Part shown: in pieces, positions 1 through 8,434 of the stretch
Position numbering within the stretch: position 1 is the first letter of the stretch
Layout: every line of letters starts with the position of its first letter
Source: Lentisphaerota bacterium
Lineage (GTDB): Bacteria; Verrucomicrobiota; Lentisphaeria; Victivallales; Victivallaceae
Assembly: GCA_024225035.1 (NCBI GenBank)
Contig: JAAEMX010000016.1
Span: 1 to 36,361 of the forward strand
DNA: 36,361 nt
Direction: 5' to 3'
The notes under the pieces: model-generated
Seen by the model: the letters and a program-made list of their open reading frames with translations, nothing else
Databases searched by the model: none
What the model was told of the DNA's origin: nothing
Translations under genes and position numbers: made by a program

Positions 1-17
1 AATATTAAATAAAAAGC

Positions 18-132
18 AAATCCCGTGGGAGGCTTAAGCCTTTAAAGAATGCAGCCGGGATTTTGGTAAGCAACAAATGCGGAAAAAGCCTAGCAAAGGG
101 ATTAGCTCAAAGAGTCAAGAACTCGGTACTCT
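18..132 (+). other. Foldable non-coding stretch upstream of dxs, possible structured RNA
   Basis: No coding potential is seen here. The bases AATCCC (19-24) and AGGCTT (30-35) can pair with GGGATT (98-103) and AAGCCT (86-91), giving a 6+6 bp stem with a small internal loop. The same left arm can instead pair as AAATCCCG (18-25) with CGGGATTT (56-63), enclosing an AGGC-TTAA-GCCT hairpin at 30-41. The two folds exclude each other. A third short pairing, AGAGT/ACTCT, lies at 111-115/128-132. It does not match a riboswitch class I recognise; it could be the 3' part of an upstream RNA or a leader read through into dxs. Confidence 0.35.
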
Positions 133-176
133 CAAGTTAATCAACAAAATTAATCGCCGATTGTATCTGCTCATAA

Positions 177-205
177 TTGCAAAATAGTAATACCCAAACT
201 ATTTT
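177..205 (+). promoter_or_regulatory. Candidate sigma-70-type promoter for dxs
   Basis: TTGCAA at 177-182 and TATTTT at 200-205 are separated by 17 bases and lie about 24 bases before the dxs start. The short leader has no clear ribosome binding site. Prediction by eye only. Confidence 0.4.
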
Positions 206-228
206 ATACGGATTGTAATCACAAATAG

Positions 229-2118
229 ATGGAACAACAGTGTATGTCCAAAAAAGATACTATTTTGAGCGGGATAGATTCCCCGGCTGATTTAAAAAAA
301 CTATCGATGGATCAGTTGGAAGAGCTTGCCGGAGAAATCAGAACGCTTATTATTGATACAGTTGCTTCAGAAGGCGGGCATCTAGCCCCAAACTTAGGGG
401 TTGTCGAACTCACAATAGCACTTCATTATGTATTTAAAACTCCTCACGACAAGCTGGTTTGGGATGTAGGGCATCAAGGCTATGTTCACAAACTGCTTAC
501 AGGACGCAAGGAGTTTTTCAAATCTTTACGTAATTATAAAGGCTGCCTGGGCTTTTTGTCCCGTGAAGAATCTGACTTTGACTGTTTTGGGGCCGGTCAT
601 GCAGGCACAGCGATTTCTGCGGCTCTCGGAATGGCTGCTGCATCTGACCTTAACGACAGTAATGAAAAAATAGTCGCAATAGTTGGAGACGGCTCTTTAA
701 ACTGCGGAATATCTCTTGAGGGGCTCAATAATATAAGCGGCACCAGCCAGAATATGACCATTGTTCTTAATGATAACAAAATGTCAATTTCTGAAAATGT
801 TGGTGCTATACCATCTTACCTTAACAAAATTATATCCGGCAAGCGCTACAACAAAGTAAAAGCATTTGCCAGAAAGCTTTTGCAGAGAATGCCCAGACAT
901 GAGAAAATTCGTTGTGTCATCCGACGACTCGAAGAGGCAACAAAAAGTATTTTCCTGCCGGGGGCATTCTTTGAAGAACTTGGCATTCGCTATATTGGTC
1001 CAATCGATGGTCACGACCTGCGGGAAATGATTCGCGCCTTCGGTGTTATAAAAGAATCAAAACGTCCTATACTTGTACACGTTTGTACAGAAAAAGGACG
1101 CGGCTACACACCTGCGGAAAAAGCACCCGAAAAGTTTCACGGTCTCTCCGCTTTTGATCCGGCAACAGGCAAAAGCAACGGAAAAAGCGGTCTGACATTC
1201 TCAAAAGCATTTGGAAGTTCCGTAATAGAACTCGCTGAGAAATATGACAATGTAACTGCTATTACCGCGGCTATGGCTAAAGGAACCGGACTGTCAAAAT
1301 ATGCGGAGACTTTTCCGAAGCGCTTTTATGATGTTGGTATAGCTGAGGAACATGCCGTAGTATTTGCTGCTGGACTTGCTACCTCTGGCCTGCGTCCGAT
1401 TGTGGCGATGTACGCTACTTTCATGCAGCGCGCCTTGGATTGCGTCTTCCATGATGTATGTTTGCAGAATTTACCAGTTATTTTTTGTCTTGATCGTTCA
1501 GGTATTGTTGAAGACGGACCAACCCATCACGGCATTCATGATCTCGGCTTTTTCCGAAGCCTGCCCAACCTTGTTTTGATGGCTCCTCAACATGAATCCG
1601 AACTACGGAACATGTTATTCAGCGCCTATGATTTAAAGTGCCCTGTTGTTATTCGTTATCCGCGAGGAAAGTCAGGACTTTTTGATAAACTACCGGAAAG
1701 ATCTCCGACTAAAGTCGAGTTTGGCAAAGCTGAAGTAGTATGTGAAGGCAAAGACGGAGTAATATGGGCAATGGGCAGAGAAGTTCGAACAGCAATAAAA
1801 ATCAATGAACTTCTGCAAAAAGAAAACATATCAATTCAGGTAATTAACACCAAGTTTCTCAGGCCGTTTGATGAACAGTTACTACTGAACTGCGCTTCTA
1901 AAATGCCAGTTTTCACTCTTGAGGATTGTGTAATTACCGGAGGATTGGCTTCTGAAGTAGACGAACTATTAATTAATACACCACACAAGGGAATCAAACA
2001 TTTTGGTTGGACAAAAGAAGTAGTTCCTCATGGTTGTACTAATAAAATCAGAGAAAGCTTCAATATGAGTGCGGAGAAAATTACTGAACAAATTAAGTCA
2101 TTTATAAATAATCAATAA
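229..2118 (+). CDS. dxs: 1-deoxy-D-xylulose-5-phosphate synthase
   Basis: Thiamine-diphosphate enzyme that condenses pyruvate with glyceraldehyde 3-phosphate, the entry step of the non-mevalonate isoprenoid pathway in the cytoplasm. The 629-residue length is normal for DXS. The ThDP-binding motif runs from GDGSLNCG (about residue 148) to NDN (about 181), and the family signatures GHQGY near residue 82 and DGPTHHG near 425 are present, followed by the transketolase-type pyrimidine-binding and C-terminal domains. No good Shine-Dalgarno sequence precedes the ATG at 229. An in-frame ATG at 244 (MSKKDTIL) has a weak GGA nine bases upstream and may be the true start, removing five residues. It is followed at a distance of about 70 bases by the small exported protein gene and then rfbB on the same strand. 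Identification is firm. Confidence 0.97.
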   Translation: MEQQCMSKKDTILSGIDSPADLKKLSMDQLEELAGEIRTLIIDTVASEGGHLAPNLGVVELTIALHYVFKTPHDKLVWDVGHQGYVHKLLTGRKEFFKSLRNYKGCLGFLSREESDFDCFGAGHAGTAISAALGMAAASDLNDSNEKIVAIVGDGSLNCGISLEGLNNISGTSQNMTIVLNDNKMSISENVGAIPSYLNKIISGKRYNKVKAFARKLLQRMPRHEKIRCVIRRLEEATKSIFLPGAFFEELGIRYIGPIDGHDLREMIRAFGVIKESKRPILVHVCTEKGRGYTPAEKAPEKFHGLSAFDPATGKSNGKSGLTFSKAFGSSVIELAEKYDNVTAITAAMAKGTGLSKYAETFPKRFYDVGIAEEHAVVFAAGLATSGLRPIVAMYATFMQRALDCVFHDVCLQNLPVIFCLDRSGIVEDGPTHHGIHDLGFFRSLPNLVLMAPQHESELRNMLFSAYDLKCPVVIRYPRGKSGLFDKLPERSPTKVEFGKAEVVCEGKDGVIWAMGREVRTAIKINELLQKENISIQVINTKFLRPFDEQLLLNCASKMPVFTLEDCVITGGLASEVDELLINTPHKGIKHFGWTKEVVPHGCTNKIRESFNMSAEKITEQIKSFINNQ

Positions 2119-2189
2119 GCATAATAACAGTTGCATTATAGCTTGCATAAGTTAATGTAATTTGAGATATAAAAAGAAGGTGAATAGAA

Positions 2190-2516
2190 ATGAAAACATA
2201 TCTGATGCTGGCGATAATCTGCTGTGGTATGACTATCTTTGCGGCAAGTAATCAACCCACAAGACAGACTCTCAGAGAGCTCAAAATAGAACAGAAAAAA
2301 GTCGCAAAGAAAATGTACGATTTGCGAAAGAAGCTGATAAAAGAAGATCCTGCCTTGGCAAAACTGCATGCTAAAATTATGGAGCTTCATAAAGAAATGG
2401 CCCTGAAACTTGAAAGCAAAAAGTCAATGCGAATTATGATTGACAAAGCAGTTCAGATTGATCAGCAGGTCAAAGATTTAGAAAAGAAATTGCCACCAGA
2501 AACAGAAGAAGAGTAA
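2190..2516 (+). CDS. Small exported helical (coiled-coil) protein of unknown function
   Basis: Unrecognised 108-residue protein. Residues 1-19 form a typical signal peptide (MKTYLM... hydrophobic core ... FAAS), so it should be exported to the periplasm. The rest is strongly charged and predicted helical, rich in K, E and L with heptad-like spacing (for example LRELKIEQKKVAKKMYDLR), and ends in an acidic tail. The shape recalls small periplasmic chaperone-like or Spy/Skp-like helical proteins, but no specific motif supports that. A ribosome binding site (AGAAGGTG, about 2175-2182) stands before the ATG. The stop lies five bases before the rfbB ATG, so the two are probably co-transcribed. Confidence 0.75.
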   Translation: MKTYLMLAIICCGMTIFAASNQPTRQTLRELKIEQKKVAKKMYDLRKKLIKEDPALAKLHAKIMELHKEMALKLESKKSMRIMIDKAVQIDQQVKDLEKKLPPETEEE

Positions 2517-2521
2517 TTTAC

Positions 2522-3538
2522 ATGAATAAAAAAATCTTAGTCGCGGGCGGTGCCGGATTTATCGGAGTGAATTTTATTAAATATATGCTCAATGAGAATC
2601 CTGACAACAAAATCATTAACTTTGACGCCCTTACATACGCCGGAAATCTTGCAAGTTTAGCAAGTTGCGAAAATAACCCTAATTACGAATTTGTTCATGG
2701 TGATATTAGAAATGCTGAAGATGTGGCTGAAGCTATAAAAAAGTATAATGTTGACAGCATCATAAACTTTGCTGCAGAAAGCCATGTAGACCGTTCTATT
2801 GACGGCCCTCATGTTTTCCTTGACACCAACATTTTCGGCACATACACATTGCTGCAGGCTGCACGTGATTTCGATATCCAGCGTTACCTTCAGGTTTCCA
2901 CTGATGAAGTCTATGGCTCATTGGGTAAAACCGGGTTGTTCACTGAAAGCACCACTATTAAACCAAATTCACCTTACAGTGCCAGCAAAGCTTCTGCTGA
3001 TCACATGGTTCGCGCATGGCATAAGACTTATGGCTTAAATGCTGTAATCACTCGTTGCTCAAATAATTACGGAGCTTACCAATTCCCTGAAAAAATGATT
3101 CCGCTATGCATTTATAATGCTCGTAACGGTAATAAAATACCAGTATACGGCGATGGAATGCAGATTCGTGACTGGCTTTACGTTTACGATCACTGCACAG
3201 CAATCTGGGAAGTATTCAGCCGTGCCATCCCCGGCGAAGTCTTTAATATCGGCGGCAATAACGAGAAAACCAATCTTACTTTGGTTAATGCAATTCTTGC
3301 AATGCTTGGCAAACCAAAAAGTCTTATCCAGTTTGTCAAAGACCGCCCGGGACACGACCGCCGTTATGCAATTGACTCATCCAAAATGAAAGAGCGACTT
3401 GGATGGGAACCATCCTTAACATTTGAAGAGGGCATCGAAAAAACTATTCGATGGTATATTGACAACCAGAACTGGCTGAATCAAGTTACCAGCGGAGACT
3501 ACCAGAATTATTACAAGCAGATGTATGCCGACAGGTAA
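2522..3538 (+). CDS. rfbB: dTDP-glucose 4,6-dehydratase
   Basis: Extended short-chain dehydrogenase that converts dTDP-glucose to dTDP-4-keto-6-deoxyglucose, the second step of dTDP-L-rhamnose and related deoxysugar synthesis for surface polysaccharide. The 338 residues match the family. The N-terminal NAD-binding motif GGAGFIG lies at residues 9-15. The catalytic segment STDEVYGS (residues 126-133) contains the Asp-Glu pair specific to dehydratases, and YSASK (152-156) holds the catalytic Tyr and Lys. The NNYGAYQFPEK substrate-loop signature is at about 181-191. The other rfb genes (rfbA, rfbC, rfbD) are not in the window. A rho-independent terminator follows directly. Confidence 0.96.
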   Translation: MNKKILVAGGAGFIGVNFIKYMLNENPDNKIINFDALTYAGNLASLASCENNPNYEFVHGDIRNAEDVAEAIKKYNVDSIINFAAESHVDRSIDGPHVFLDTNIFGTYTLLQAARDFDIQRYLQVSTDEVYGSLGKTGLFTESTTIKPNSPYSASKASADHMVRAWHKTYGLNAVITRCSNNYGAYQFPEKMIPLCIYNARNGNKIPVYGDGMQIRDWLYVYDHCTAIWEVFSRAIPGEVFNIGGNNEKTNLTLVNAILAMLGKPKSLIQFVKDRPGHDRRYAIDSSKMKERLGWEPSLTFEEGIEKTIRWYIDNQNWLNQVTSGDYQNYYKQMYADR

Positions 3539-3572
3539 ATTACTTTATGACATTTTGTATATAGAATAGTCT

Positions 3573-3604
3573 AAAAGCCTCCATGTTAATCATGGAGACT
3601 TTTT
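3573..3604 (+). terminator. Rho-independent terminator after rfbB
   Basis: The arms AAAAGCCTCCATG (3573-3585) and CATGGAGACTTTT (3591-3603) pair with one C/A mismatch around a TTAAT loop, ending in a run of T. It closes the dxs-to-rfbB transcription unit. Confidence 0.8.
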
Positions 3605-3689
3605 AATTTAATATCTTAAACCCAAACAAATATCTTGACTATTATTAGATTATTTTGAGACACCGAGTAATTATGAGCTAGGAGAGAAA

Positions 3690-4178
3690 ATGGATTTTTA
3701 CTGTATCATTTTAAACGAGGAAGATTACAGAAAGAAATATGAAAAGGCTTTTAAAGCTCCCAAATTCTCAGAAGATTTTACAGAGAAACATCTCAGTAAA
3801 GAATTCGAACTATTTGACTCTCTACTAAAAGAAAAACTAAATCAACACTGGCCTCAGAATTCACTGGATGATGACTTATGGTCAGAAGACTTTGAACTAA
3901 ACGGTGACGATACCGGCACCTTTTATCATTGTGGAGGCATATATAGCAAAAAGTTATTTGCTAAAAAATACGTTGATACCATAGTTGACGTTATGACAAA
4001 ACTTCCTCATTCAGAAGACTGGTTTTTTCATACTACAGTGGAATACATTGATGACACAAAAGAGAAAGTTCCTTTTACTGAGTTCTTTATCAAAAGTGGC
4101 AAGGTTTATTCCTATAAAGACGTCCCCGATAATTTATTCTGCACAATCTTGCAAAAGACCTTTGGAAAGCTTAAATAG
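3690..4178 (+). CDS. Hypothetical acidic cytoplasmic protein
   Basis: Not recognised. A 162-residue soluble protein with no signal peptide or membrane segment, rich in D, E, F and K, with aromatic clusters (for example WFFHTTVEYIDD near residue 112). Size, acidity and solitary position resemble bacterial immunity-type proteins, but no family motif is visible, so this is only an impression. The start is supported by AGGAG about eight bases before the ATG. It sits alone between the rfbB terminator and the separately promoted GyrI-like gene. Codon use looks like the neighbours'. Confidence 0.7.
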   Translation: MDFYCIILNEEDYRKKYEKAFKAPKFSEDFTEKHLSKEFELFDSLLKEKLNQHWPQNSLDDDLWSEDFELNGDDTGTFYHCGGIYSKKLFAKKYVDTIVDVMTKLPHSEDWFFHTTVEYIDDTKEKVPFTEFFIKSGKVYSYKDVPDNLFCTILQKTFGKLK

Positions 4179-4337
4179 ATTTCAATAAATTAAGATTATA
4201 CCAATTAAAATGGCGTGATAGCACAAATTTTATTAAGCTACAGAAGTCTTATCGGCATGCAAATTTTATCAAACACTTATCTTCCTGTGGTTTACAGTGT
4301 TACCATCCCATCTCTCATTACCCAATAGATTATTGAC

Positions 4338-4389
4338 TTGAATTTTCTGTTTAGAAAAGGTATGATGTCTTTAGGAACTAACCAGGAGG
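4338..4389 (+). promoter_or_regulatory. Promoter and strong RBS of the GyrI-like gene
   Basis: TTGAAT (4338-4343) and TATGAT (4361-4366) are separated by exactly 17 bases. A perfect AGGAGG (4384-4389) then precedes the ATG at 4397 by seven bases. Confidence 0.6.
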
Positions 4390-4396
4390 CATCATT

Positions 4397-4891
4397 ATGG
4401 ATATCCCGATCAAAAAGCTGCCTGATTTACGTGTAGCCTACATCAGTCGTTTCGGCGCTTACGGACCGGAAATAAGCCAGTGCTATGAAAAATTAATGAT
4501 CTGGGCTCATGAAAACATCAAGGTCGATGGGTCTCATTTAAAATTGACGGCTTACTGGCATGATCCATATGCTACTCCGCCTGAGGAATGCCGCAGTGAT
4601 GCCTGCATGTGCATTCCGGATAATGTTACCCCTGCTCCAGACAGCGGCATCAGTGTACAGGTATTACCAAGCCGCCTTTACGGCATGGGGTTATTTAATG
4701 TATTTGATAATGATTTCACACCGGCGTGGGATATTATGTTTTCCCAATGGATGCCAAACAGTGGCTGCGTAATGGATCTCCCACCTTGTCTTGAGATTTA
4801 TTACAACTGCGCCTTAACTCACCCTTTGAAGAAATGGGTTGTAGATATCTGCATTCCGGTTAAAAAAATAACTGACGCTGATACCTATTAG
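4397..4891 (+). CDS. GyrI-like (SbmC/AraC effector-binding fold) protein
   Basis: A stand-alone GyrI-like small-molecule-binding domain, 164 residues. The family duplicates a two-stranded SHS2 module that binds diverse ligands or, in E. coli SbmC, protects DNA gyrase. Visible signatures are the opening IPIKKLPDLRVAYISRFGAYG (read as the usual 'lpa.kvayir..G.y'), a central W-H-DP segment around residue 55, CRSDACMCIP (about 64-73), and the closing pattern with LEIYYNC followed by a CIPVKKI strand. There is no helix-turn-helix, so it is not itself an AraC-type regulator. It has its own promoter and ends near a hairpin shared with serS. The ligand cannot be told from sequence. Confidence 0.85.
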   Translation: MDIPIKKLPDLRVAYISRFGAYGPEISQCYEKLMIWAHENIKVDGSHLKLTAYWHDPYATPPEECRSDACMCIPDNVTPAPDSGISVQVLPSRLYGMGLFNVFDNDFTPAWDIMFSQWMPNSGCVMDLPPCLEIYYNCALTHPLKKWVVDICIPVKKITDADTY

Positions 4892-4902
4892 TTTAGATCA
4901 GC

Positions 4903-4933
4903 TAATAAAAAACCCCGCCTTTTGAGCGGGGTA
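4903..4933 (-). terminator. Bidirectional terminator between GyrI-like gene and serS
   Basis: ACCCCGC (4912-4918) pairs with GCGGGGT (4926-4932) around a seven-base loop. The A-run at 4906-4912 becomes a T-run when read on the minus strand, so it is best placed to end serS. On the plus strand the T content after the stem is weaker. Confidence 0.8.
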
Positions 4934-4958
4934 TATCTTTATAAGTTTGAACCGAAAA

Positions 4959-6206
4959 TTACTTCACAGGCTCAATCTTATCAAATCCAGTAAGCGGCCT
5001 CAGAACCTCAGGAACTATTACTGTTCCATCTTCCTGCTGGAAGTTTTCCAGAATTGCAATTGCGACACGATCAGTAACAGCTGTAGCACTGATAGTATGA
5101 ACAAATCCACGGTTACCATCGTTATCCTTGTAGCGGATATTAAGACGACGGCTCTGGAATTCAGTCAGGTTGGTATTTGAAGTCACTTCACGATAGCTGC
5201 CGAATCCGGCAAACCACGCTTCGATATCAAATTTCTTATAACCCGGAGCACCCATATCTCCTACACATACATTGACCACACGGTAAGGCAGGCCAAGCTG
5301 TTTCAGAAGGTACTCTTCATTATCAAGACATACTTGATGATACTTTGGAGAATCTTCCGGTCGGCAGAAAATAATCTGCTCAACTTTATGGAACTGATGA
5401 ACTCTGAAAATACCGCGGCTAGCTTTACCATAACTGCCTGCTTCCGTACGGAAACAAGGAGAGAAAGAACAGTAGCACAGCGGCAGTTTGACTCCATCAA
5501 GAGTTTCATCAGCATGATATCCGACCAGGGTTTGCTCTGAAGTACCGATTAGAGCAAGGTCGTTTCCTTCGAGCTGATAAGTCTCGTCAGCGAAAAACGG
5601 CAGGTAACCAGTACCAAATAAGGTACGTTCCTTAGCAGCACAAGGGGTAAAGAATGAAGTAAAGCCACGATTAACAAGTTCGCGCTGAACCCAGAAAAAC
5701 AGTGCGTTACAGAGCTGAGCGCCTTTGCCCTTCCAGTAGTAAAATCCTGACTGAGCAACTTTGGCCCCGCGCTGAGTGTCTATAATATCCAGAATTTCAC
5801 CGAGTTCCTGATGGTCACGGGGGTTGAAATCAAACTCCGGTATAGTTCCTTCAAGACGCAGTTCTTCATTATCTTCGTCAGTATTACCAAGCGGCACATC
5901 ATCAGCGAGCATATTAGGCATCCAAGCCAACATGTCATCCAACTTGCCACTAAGTTCCTTCTGACGTTCTTCAAGAACCGAAAGCTCCTCTTTGAGCTCC
6001 TTTACTTTTACTCTAGCGTCCGGATTATCGCGACACTCTTTGCTAAGGCGGTTGCGGTCAGCACGCATAGCCTCAGTTTTCTGTACAGTTTCACGGTACT
6101 CGGTATCAACTTTCACGATAGCGTCGACATCGACATCGCACCCGCGACGTTCACAGTTTTTCTTGATCAGCTCCGGGTTATCCCGGAGCAGTTTAATGTC
6201 AATCAT
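4959..6206 (-). CDS. serS: Seryl-tRNA synthetase
   Basis: Class II aminoacyl-tRNA synthetase charging tRNA(Ser), cytoplasmic, 415 residues (normal 410-430). Residues 1-100 form the long coiled-coil tRNA-binding arm (MIDIKLLRDNPELIKK start). The catalytic core has the TSEQTL serine-binding loop (222-227), motif 2 FRTEAGSYG (252-260) with GIFRVHQF following, and the LTEFQSRRLNIRY segment (347-359). Motif 3, normally NGSG-type, reads TISATAVTDR (371-380), keeping the essential Arg. The start is supported by AGAGGAAA upstream of ATG. It is the last gene of a minus-strand operon, 21 bases after the rpiB-glyA fusion. Confidence 0.96.
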   Translation of the reverse strand: MIDIKLLRDNPELIKKNCERRGCDVDVDAIVKVDTEYRETVQKTEAMRADRNRLSKECRDNPDARVKVKELKEELSVLEERQKELSGKLDDMLAWMPNMLADDVPLGNTDEDNEELRLEGTIPEFDFNPRDHQELGEILDIIDTQRGAKVAQSGFYYWKGKGAQLCNALFFWVQRELVNRGFTSFFTPCAAKERTLFGTGYLPFFADETYQLEGNDLALIGTSEQTLVGYHADETLDGVKLPLCYCSFSPCFRTEAGSYGKASRGIFRVHQFHKVEQIIFCRPEDSPKYHQVCLDNEEYLLKQLGLPYRVVNVCVGDMGAPGYKKFDIEAWFAGFGSYREVTSNTNLTEFQSRRLNIRYKDNDGNRGFVHTISATAVTDRVAIAILENFQQEDGTVIVPEVLRPLTGFDKIEPVK

Positions 6207-6227
6207 TGGCTTTCCTCTATGGAACGT

Positions 6228-7946
6228 TTAAAAACGTGGCATTGGGAAATCGCGAGTGAACACTTTTACGTCTTCAGCAATAGCTGCTAAAGCGGCTTCG
6301 TCTTCACCGGCTGCAACGCCGCGTTCAATAAAGTCAGCGATCTTGACCATTTCAGCTTCTTTCATGCCGCGAGTGGTTACCGCAGGGGTACCAATGCGGA
6401 TACCGCTGGTAACAAATGGCTTCTCAGGATCGAACGGTATCATATTCTTATTAACCGTTATTAGCGCTTTGTCAAGTGCATTTGCAACAATTTTGCCAGT
6501 AACATTTTTCGGACGCAGGTCAACAAGCATCAAATGGTTGTCAGTTCCACCTGAAACAATGCGGAATCCGCGTTTTTCAAGCTCTTCAGCCAATTTTGAA
6601 GCATTTTTTACAGTTTGCTCTTGATATGCTTTAAATTCTTCGCCCATTGCTTCACCAAAACAGATAGCTTTAGCAGCGATGACGTGCTCAAGCGGTCCGC
6701 CTTGCAGGCCCGGGAATACTTTAGAATTAATCTTTTTGATAAATTCTTCTTTGCACAGGATCAAACCGGAGCGTGGTCCACGCAGAGTTTTATGAGTAGT
6801 AGTTGTTACAACATCACAGTAAGGAATCGGACTTGGATGTACACCGGCAGCAACCAGACCTGCAATATGCGCCATATCAGTAAAGAGATATGCGCCTACT
6901 GAATCAGCGATTTTACGCAGTCTTTTGAAGTCGATAGTGCGTGGATAAGCACTGGCGCCAGCCAACAGCATCTTAGGCTGATTTTCTGTGGCCAAACGCT
7001 CTATTTCATCATAATCAATAGTTTCGGTTTCTTTTGTAACACCGTAAGGAACAATGTTGTAAAGCATACCGCTGAAGTTCATCGGATGACCATGGGTCAA
7101 GTGACCACCGTGGTCGAGGCTCATAGCCAGAACAGTGTCGCCAGGCTGGATCAATGCAAAATAAACAGCCATGTTAGCCTGACTGCCGGAGTGTGGCTGT
7201 ACATTGGCAGCTTCTGCGCCGAACAGTTCACAAGCACGATCGATAGCAATCTGCTCAACTTGGTCAACAAAAGCACAGCCATTGTAATAACGTTTGCCAG
7301 GGTAACCTTCAGCATATTTATTTGTAAGAAGTGAACCTTGAGCCGCACGAATAGCACAGCTGGTAAAGTTTTCAGAAGCAATCAGCTCAATACCTTCTTC
7401 CTGACGCTCAGCTTCTTTATCAATGAGCTCAGCAATGATCGGGTCAACTTTACGAAGCGCGGCGATATCGTCATATGATTCAATTTCAATTTTTTCAAGA
7501 CGACGGGCATGGCGCTCTTCATTTGAAAAAGGAGTGCTGAACCATGCGTCAACAATTTCCATCATTTGAGCAAAGTCAAGTTTGTCACCAGGCAGAACCA
7601 GCATATTGCTGCAGTTGTGCTCGCGACTCAGTTTGGCAGTGGCTGCGTCTTCAACAAGAGCGGCACGGACATAATGAAAACGGTTAGCATTGACAGACAT
7701 GCCAACTCCGCTTCTGCAGATCAGGATACCGCAGTCGGCCTGTCCGAATGAAACAGCTTTAGCGGTTTCGCTGGCAAAATCAGGATAATCATCTTCGGAA
7801 TCCATTTCAAATGGGCCGAAATCCATAGATTTTACATTTTTCTCAGCAAGAGCGGCCAGAAGCTGCTTTTTTAATTCGAAACCACCGTGATCAGTACCTA
7901 CAGCAACAGTAATGTCACCACCGAACCAGTCTTTGATTTGTTCCAT
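6228..7946 (-). CDS. glyA: Fused ribose-5-phosphate isomerase B / serine hydroxymethyltransferase
   Basis: Bifunctional fusion of about 572 residues. Residues 1-155 are a complete RpiB domain: TDHGGFELK near the start, the phosphate-loop and catalytic cysteine in [12 protein letters not shown] (Cys77), the REHN histidine (His110) and the closing HARRLEKIE helix. Residues 158-572 are a full-length [24 protein letters not shown], the HSGSQAN loop, and the PLP lysine in [12 protein letters not shown] (Lys386). RpiB interconverts ribose- and ribulose-5-phosphate; SHMT converts serine to glycine and charges tetrahydrofolate. An in-frame GTG at 7955 lies inside the Shine-Dalgarno (AGAGGTG), so the ATG at 7946 is chosen. 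The reading frame is continuous through the junction. It lies 35 bases after the phosphatase gene and 21 before serS. Confidence 0.93.
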   Translation of the reverse strand: MEQIKDWFGGDITVAVGTDHGGFELKKQLLAALAEKNVKSMDFGPFEMDSEDDYPDFASETAKAVSFGQADCGILICRSGVGMSVNANRFHYVRAALVEDAATAKLSREHNCSNMLVLPGDKLDFAQMMEIVDAWFSTPFSNEERHARRLEKIEIESYDDIAALRKVDPIIAELIDKEAERQEEGIELIASENFTSCAIRAAQGSLLTNKYAEGYPGKRYYNGCAFVDQVEQIAIDRACELFGAEAANVQPHSGSQANMAVYFALIQPGDTVLAMSLDHGGHLTHGHPMNFSGMLYNIVPYGVTKETETIDYDEIERLATENQPKMLLAGASAYPRTIDFKRLRKIADSVGAYLFTDMAHIAGLVAAGVHPSPIPYCDVVTTTTHKTLRGPRSGLILCKEEFIKKINSKVFPGLQGGPLEHVIAAKAICFGEAMGEEFKAYQEQTVKNASKLAEELEKRGFRIVSGGTDNHLMLVDLRPKNVTGKIVANALDKALITVNKNMIPFDPEKPFVTSGIRIGTPAVTTRGMKEAEMVKIADFIERGVAAGEDEAALAAIAEDVKVFTRDFPMPRF

Positions 7947-7981
7947 AATGGACACCTCTTGTGATTCTTAAGAGTTAGTTA

Positions 7982-8434
7982 TTATTTACTATTTTTTATA
8001 AGGTCTAGAAATAAGTTTTCCAGAGCCTCTTTCATTTCGTCAAAACATTGTTTGTATGTCTCATAGTCGCCACCAAATGGGTCCGCTACATCGCCCCCGT
8101 TTTTAAACTCCATCAAAAGACGTACTTTTGACTTAGCCTCCGGACATGCGGCAACAATCTGAGAGCGATGCCCGGACGTCATTACCACAATGATGTCAGC
8201 ATCCTCCACCATCACTGGTGTCAATGAGCTGCTGGTAAAGCCTTGCATTTCAATGCCGTAATCTGACATTACTTTAGCGGCATTTGCCGAAGGCGCTCCT
8301 CCAGGACCGGCAAAAGTACCGGCAGAGAGGACTTCAATATCCACACGTCCCGCATCTGAACATAATTTGGAAAAATATTTTTCGGCCATTGGGCTGCGGC
8401 AAGTGTTTCCCGTGCATACAAAAAGAACCTTCAT
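7982..8434 (-). CDS. ywlE: Low-molecular-weight phosphatase, YwlE (protein-arginine phosphatase) type
   Basis: Cytoplasmic LMW-PTP fold enzyme, 150 residues. The catalytic P-loop is CTGNTCRS (residues 7-14; nucleophile Cys7, Arg13) and the general acid lies in VADPFGG (Asp118). Threonine at position 11, where tyrosine phosphatases carry isoleucine, is the published hallmark of YwlE-type arginine phosphatases, and here it falls at exactly the same residue number. The context agrees: in Bacillus the ywlB-ywlE-rpiB-glyA genes are close neighbours, as here. The start overlaps the stop of the upstream acetyltransferase (ATGA), implying translational coupling. No arginine kinase (McsB) is in the window, so the substrate is inferred. 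Confidence 0.88.
   Translation of the reverse strand: MKVLFVCTGNTCRSPMAEKYFSKLCSDAGRVDIEVLSAGTFAGPGGAPSANAAKVMSDYGIEMQGFTSSSLTPVMVEDADIIVVMTSGHRSQIVAACPEAKSKVRLLMEFKNGGDVADPFGGDYETYKQCFDEMKEALENLFLDLIKNSK

Noticed and set aside
1..130. Thiamine pyrophosphate riboswitch upstream of dxs
   Set aside because: The conserved CTGAGA and ACC-type TPP elements are absent, so only an unnamed structured element is claimed.
7947..7955. GTG start for the RpiB-GlyA fusion
   Set aside because: The GTG is part of the Shine-Dalgarno sequence of the ATG at 7946.
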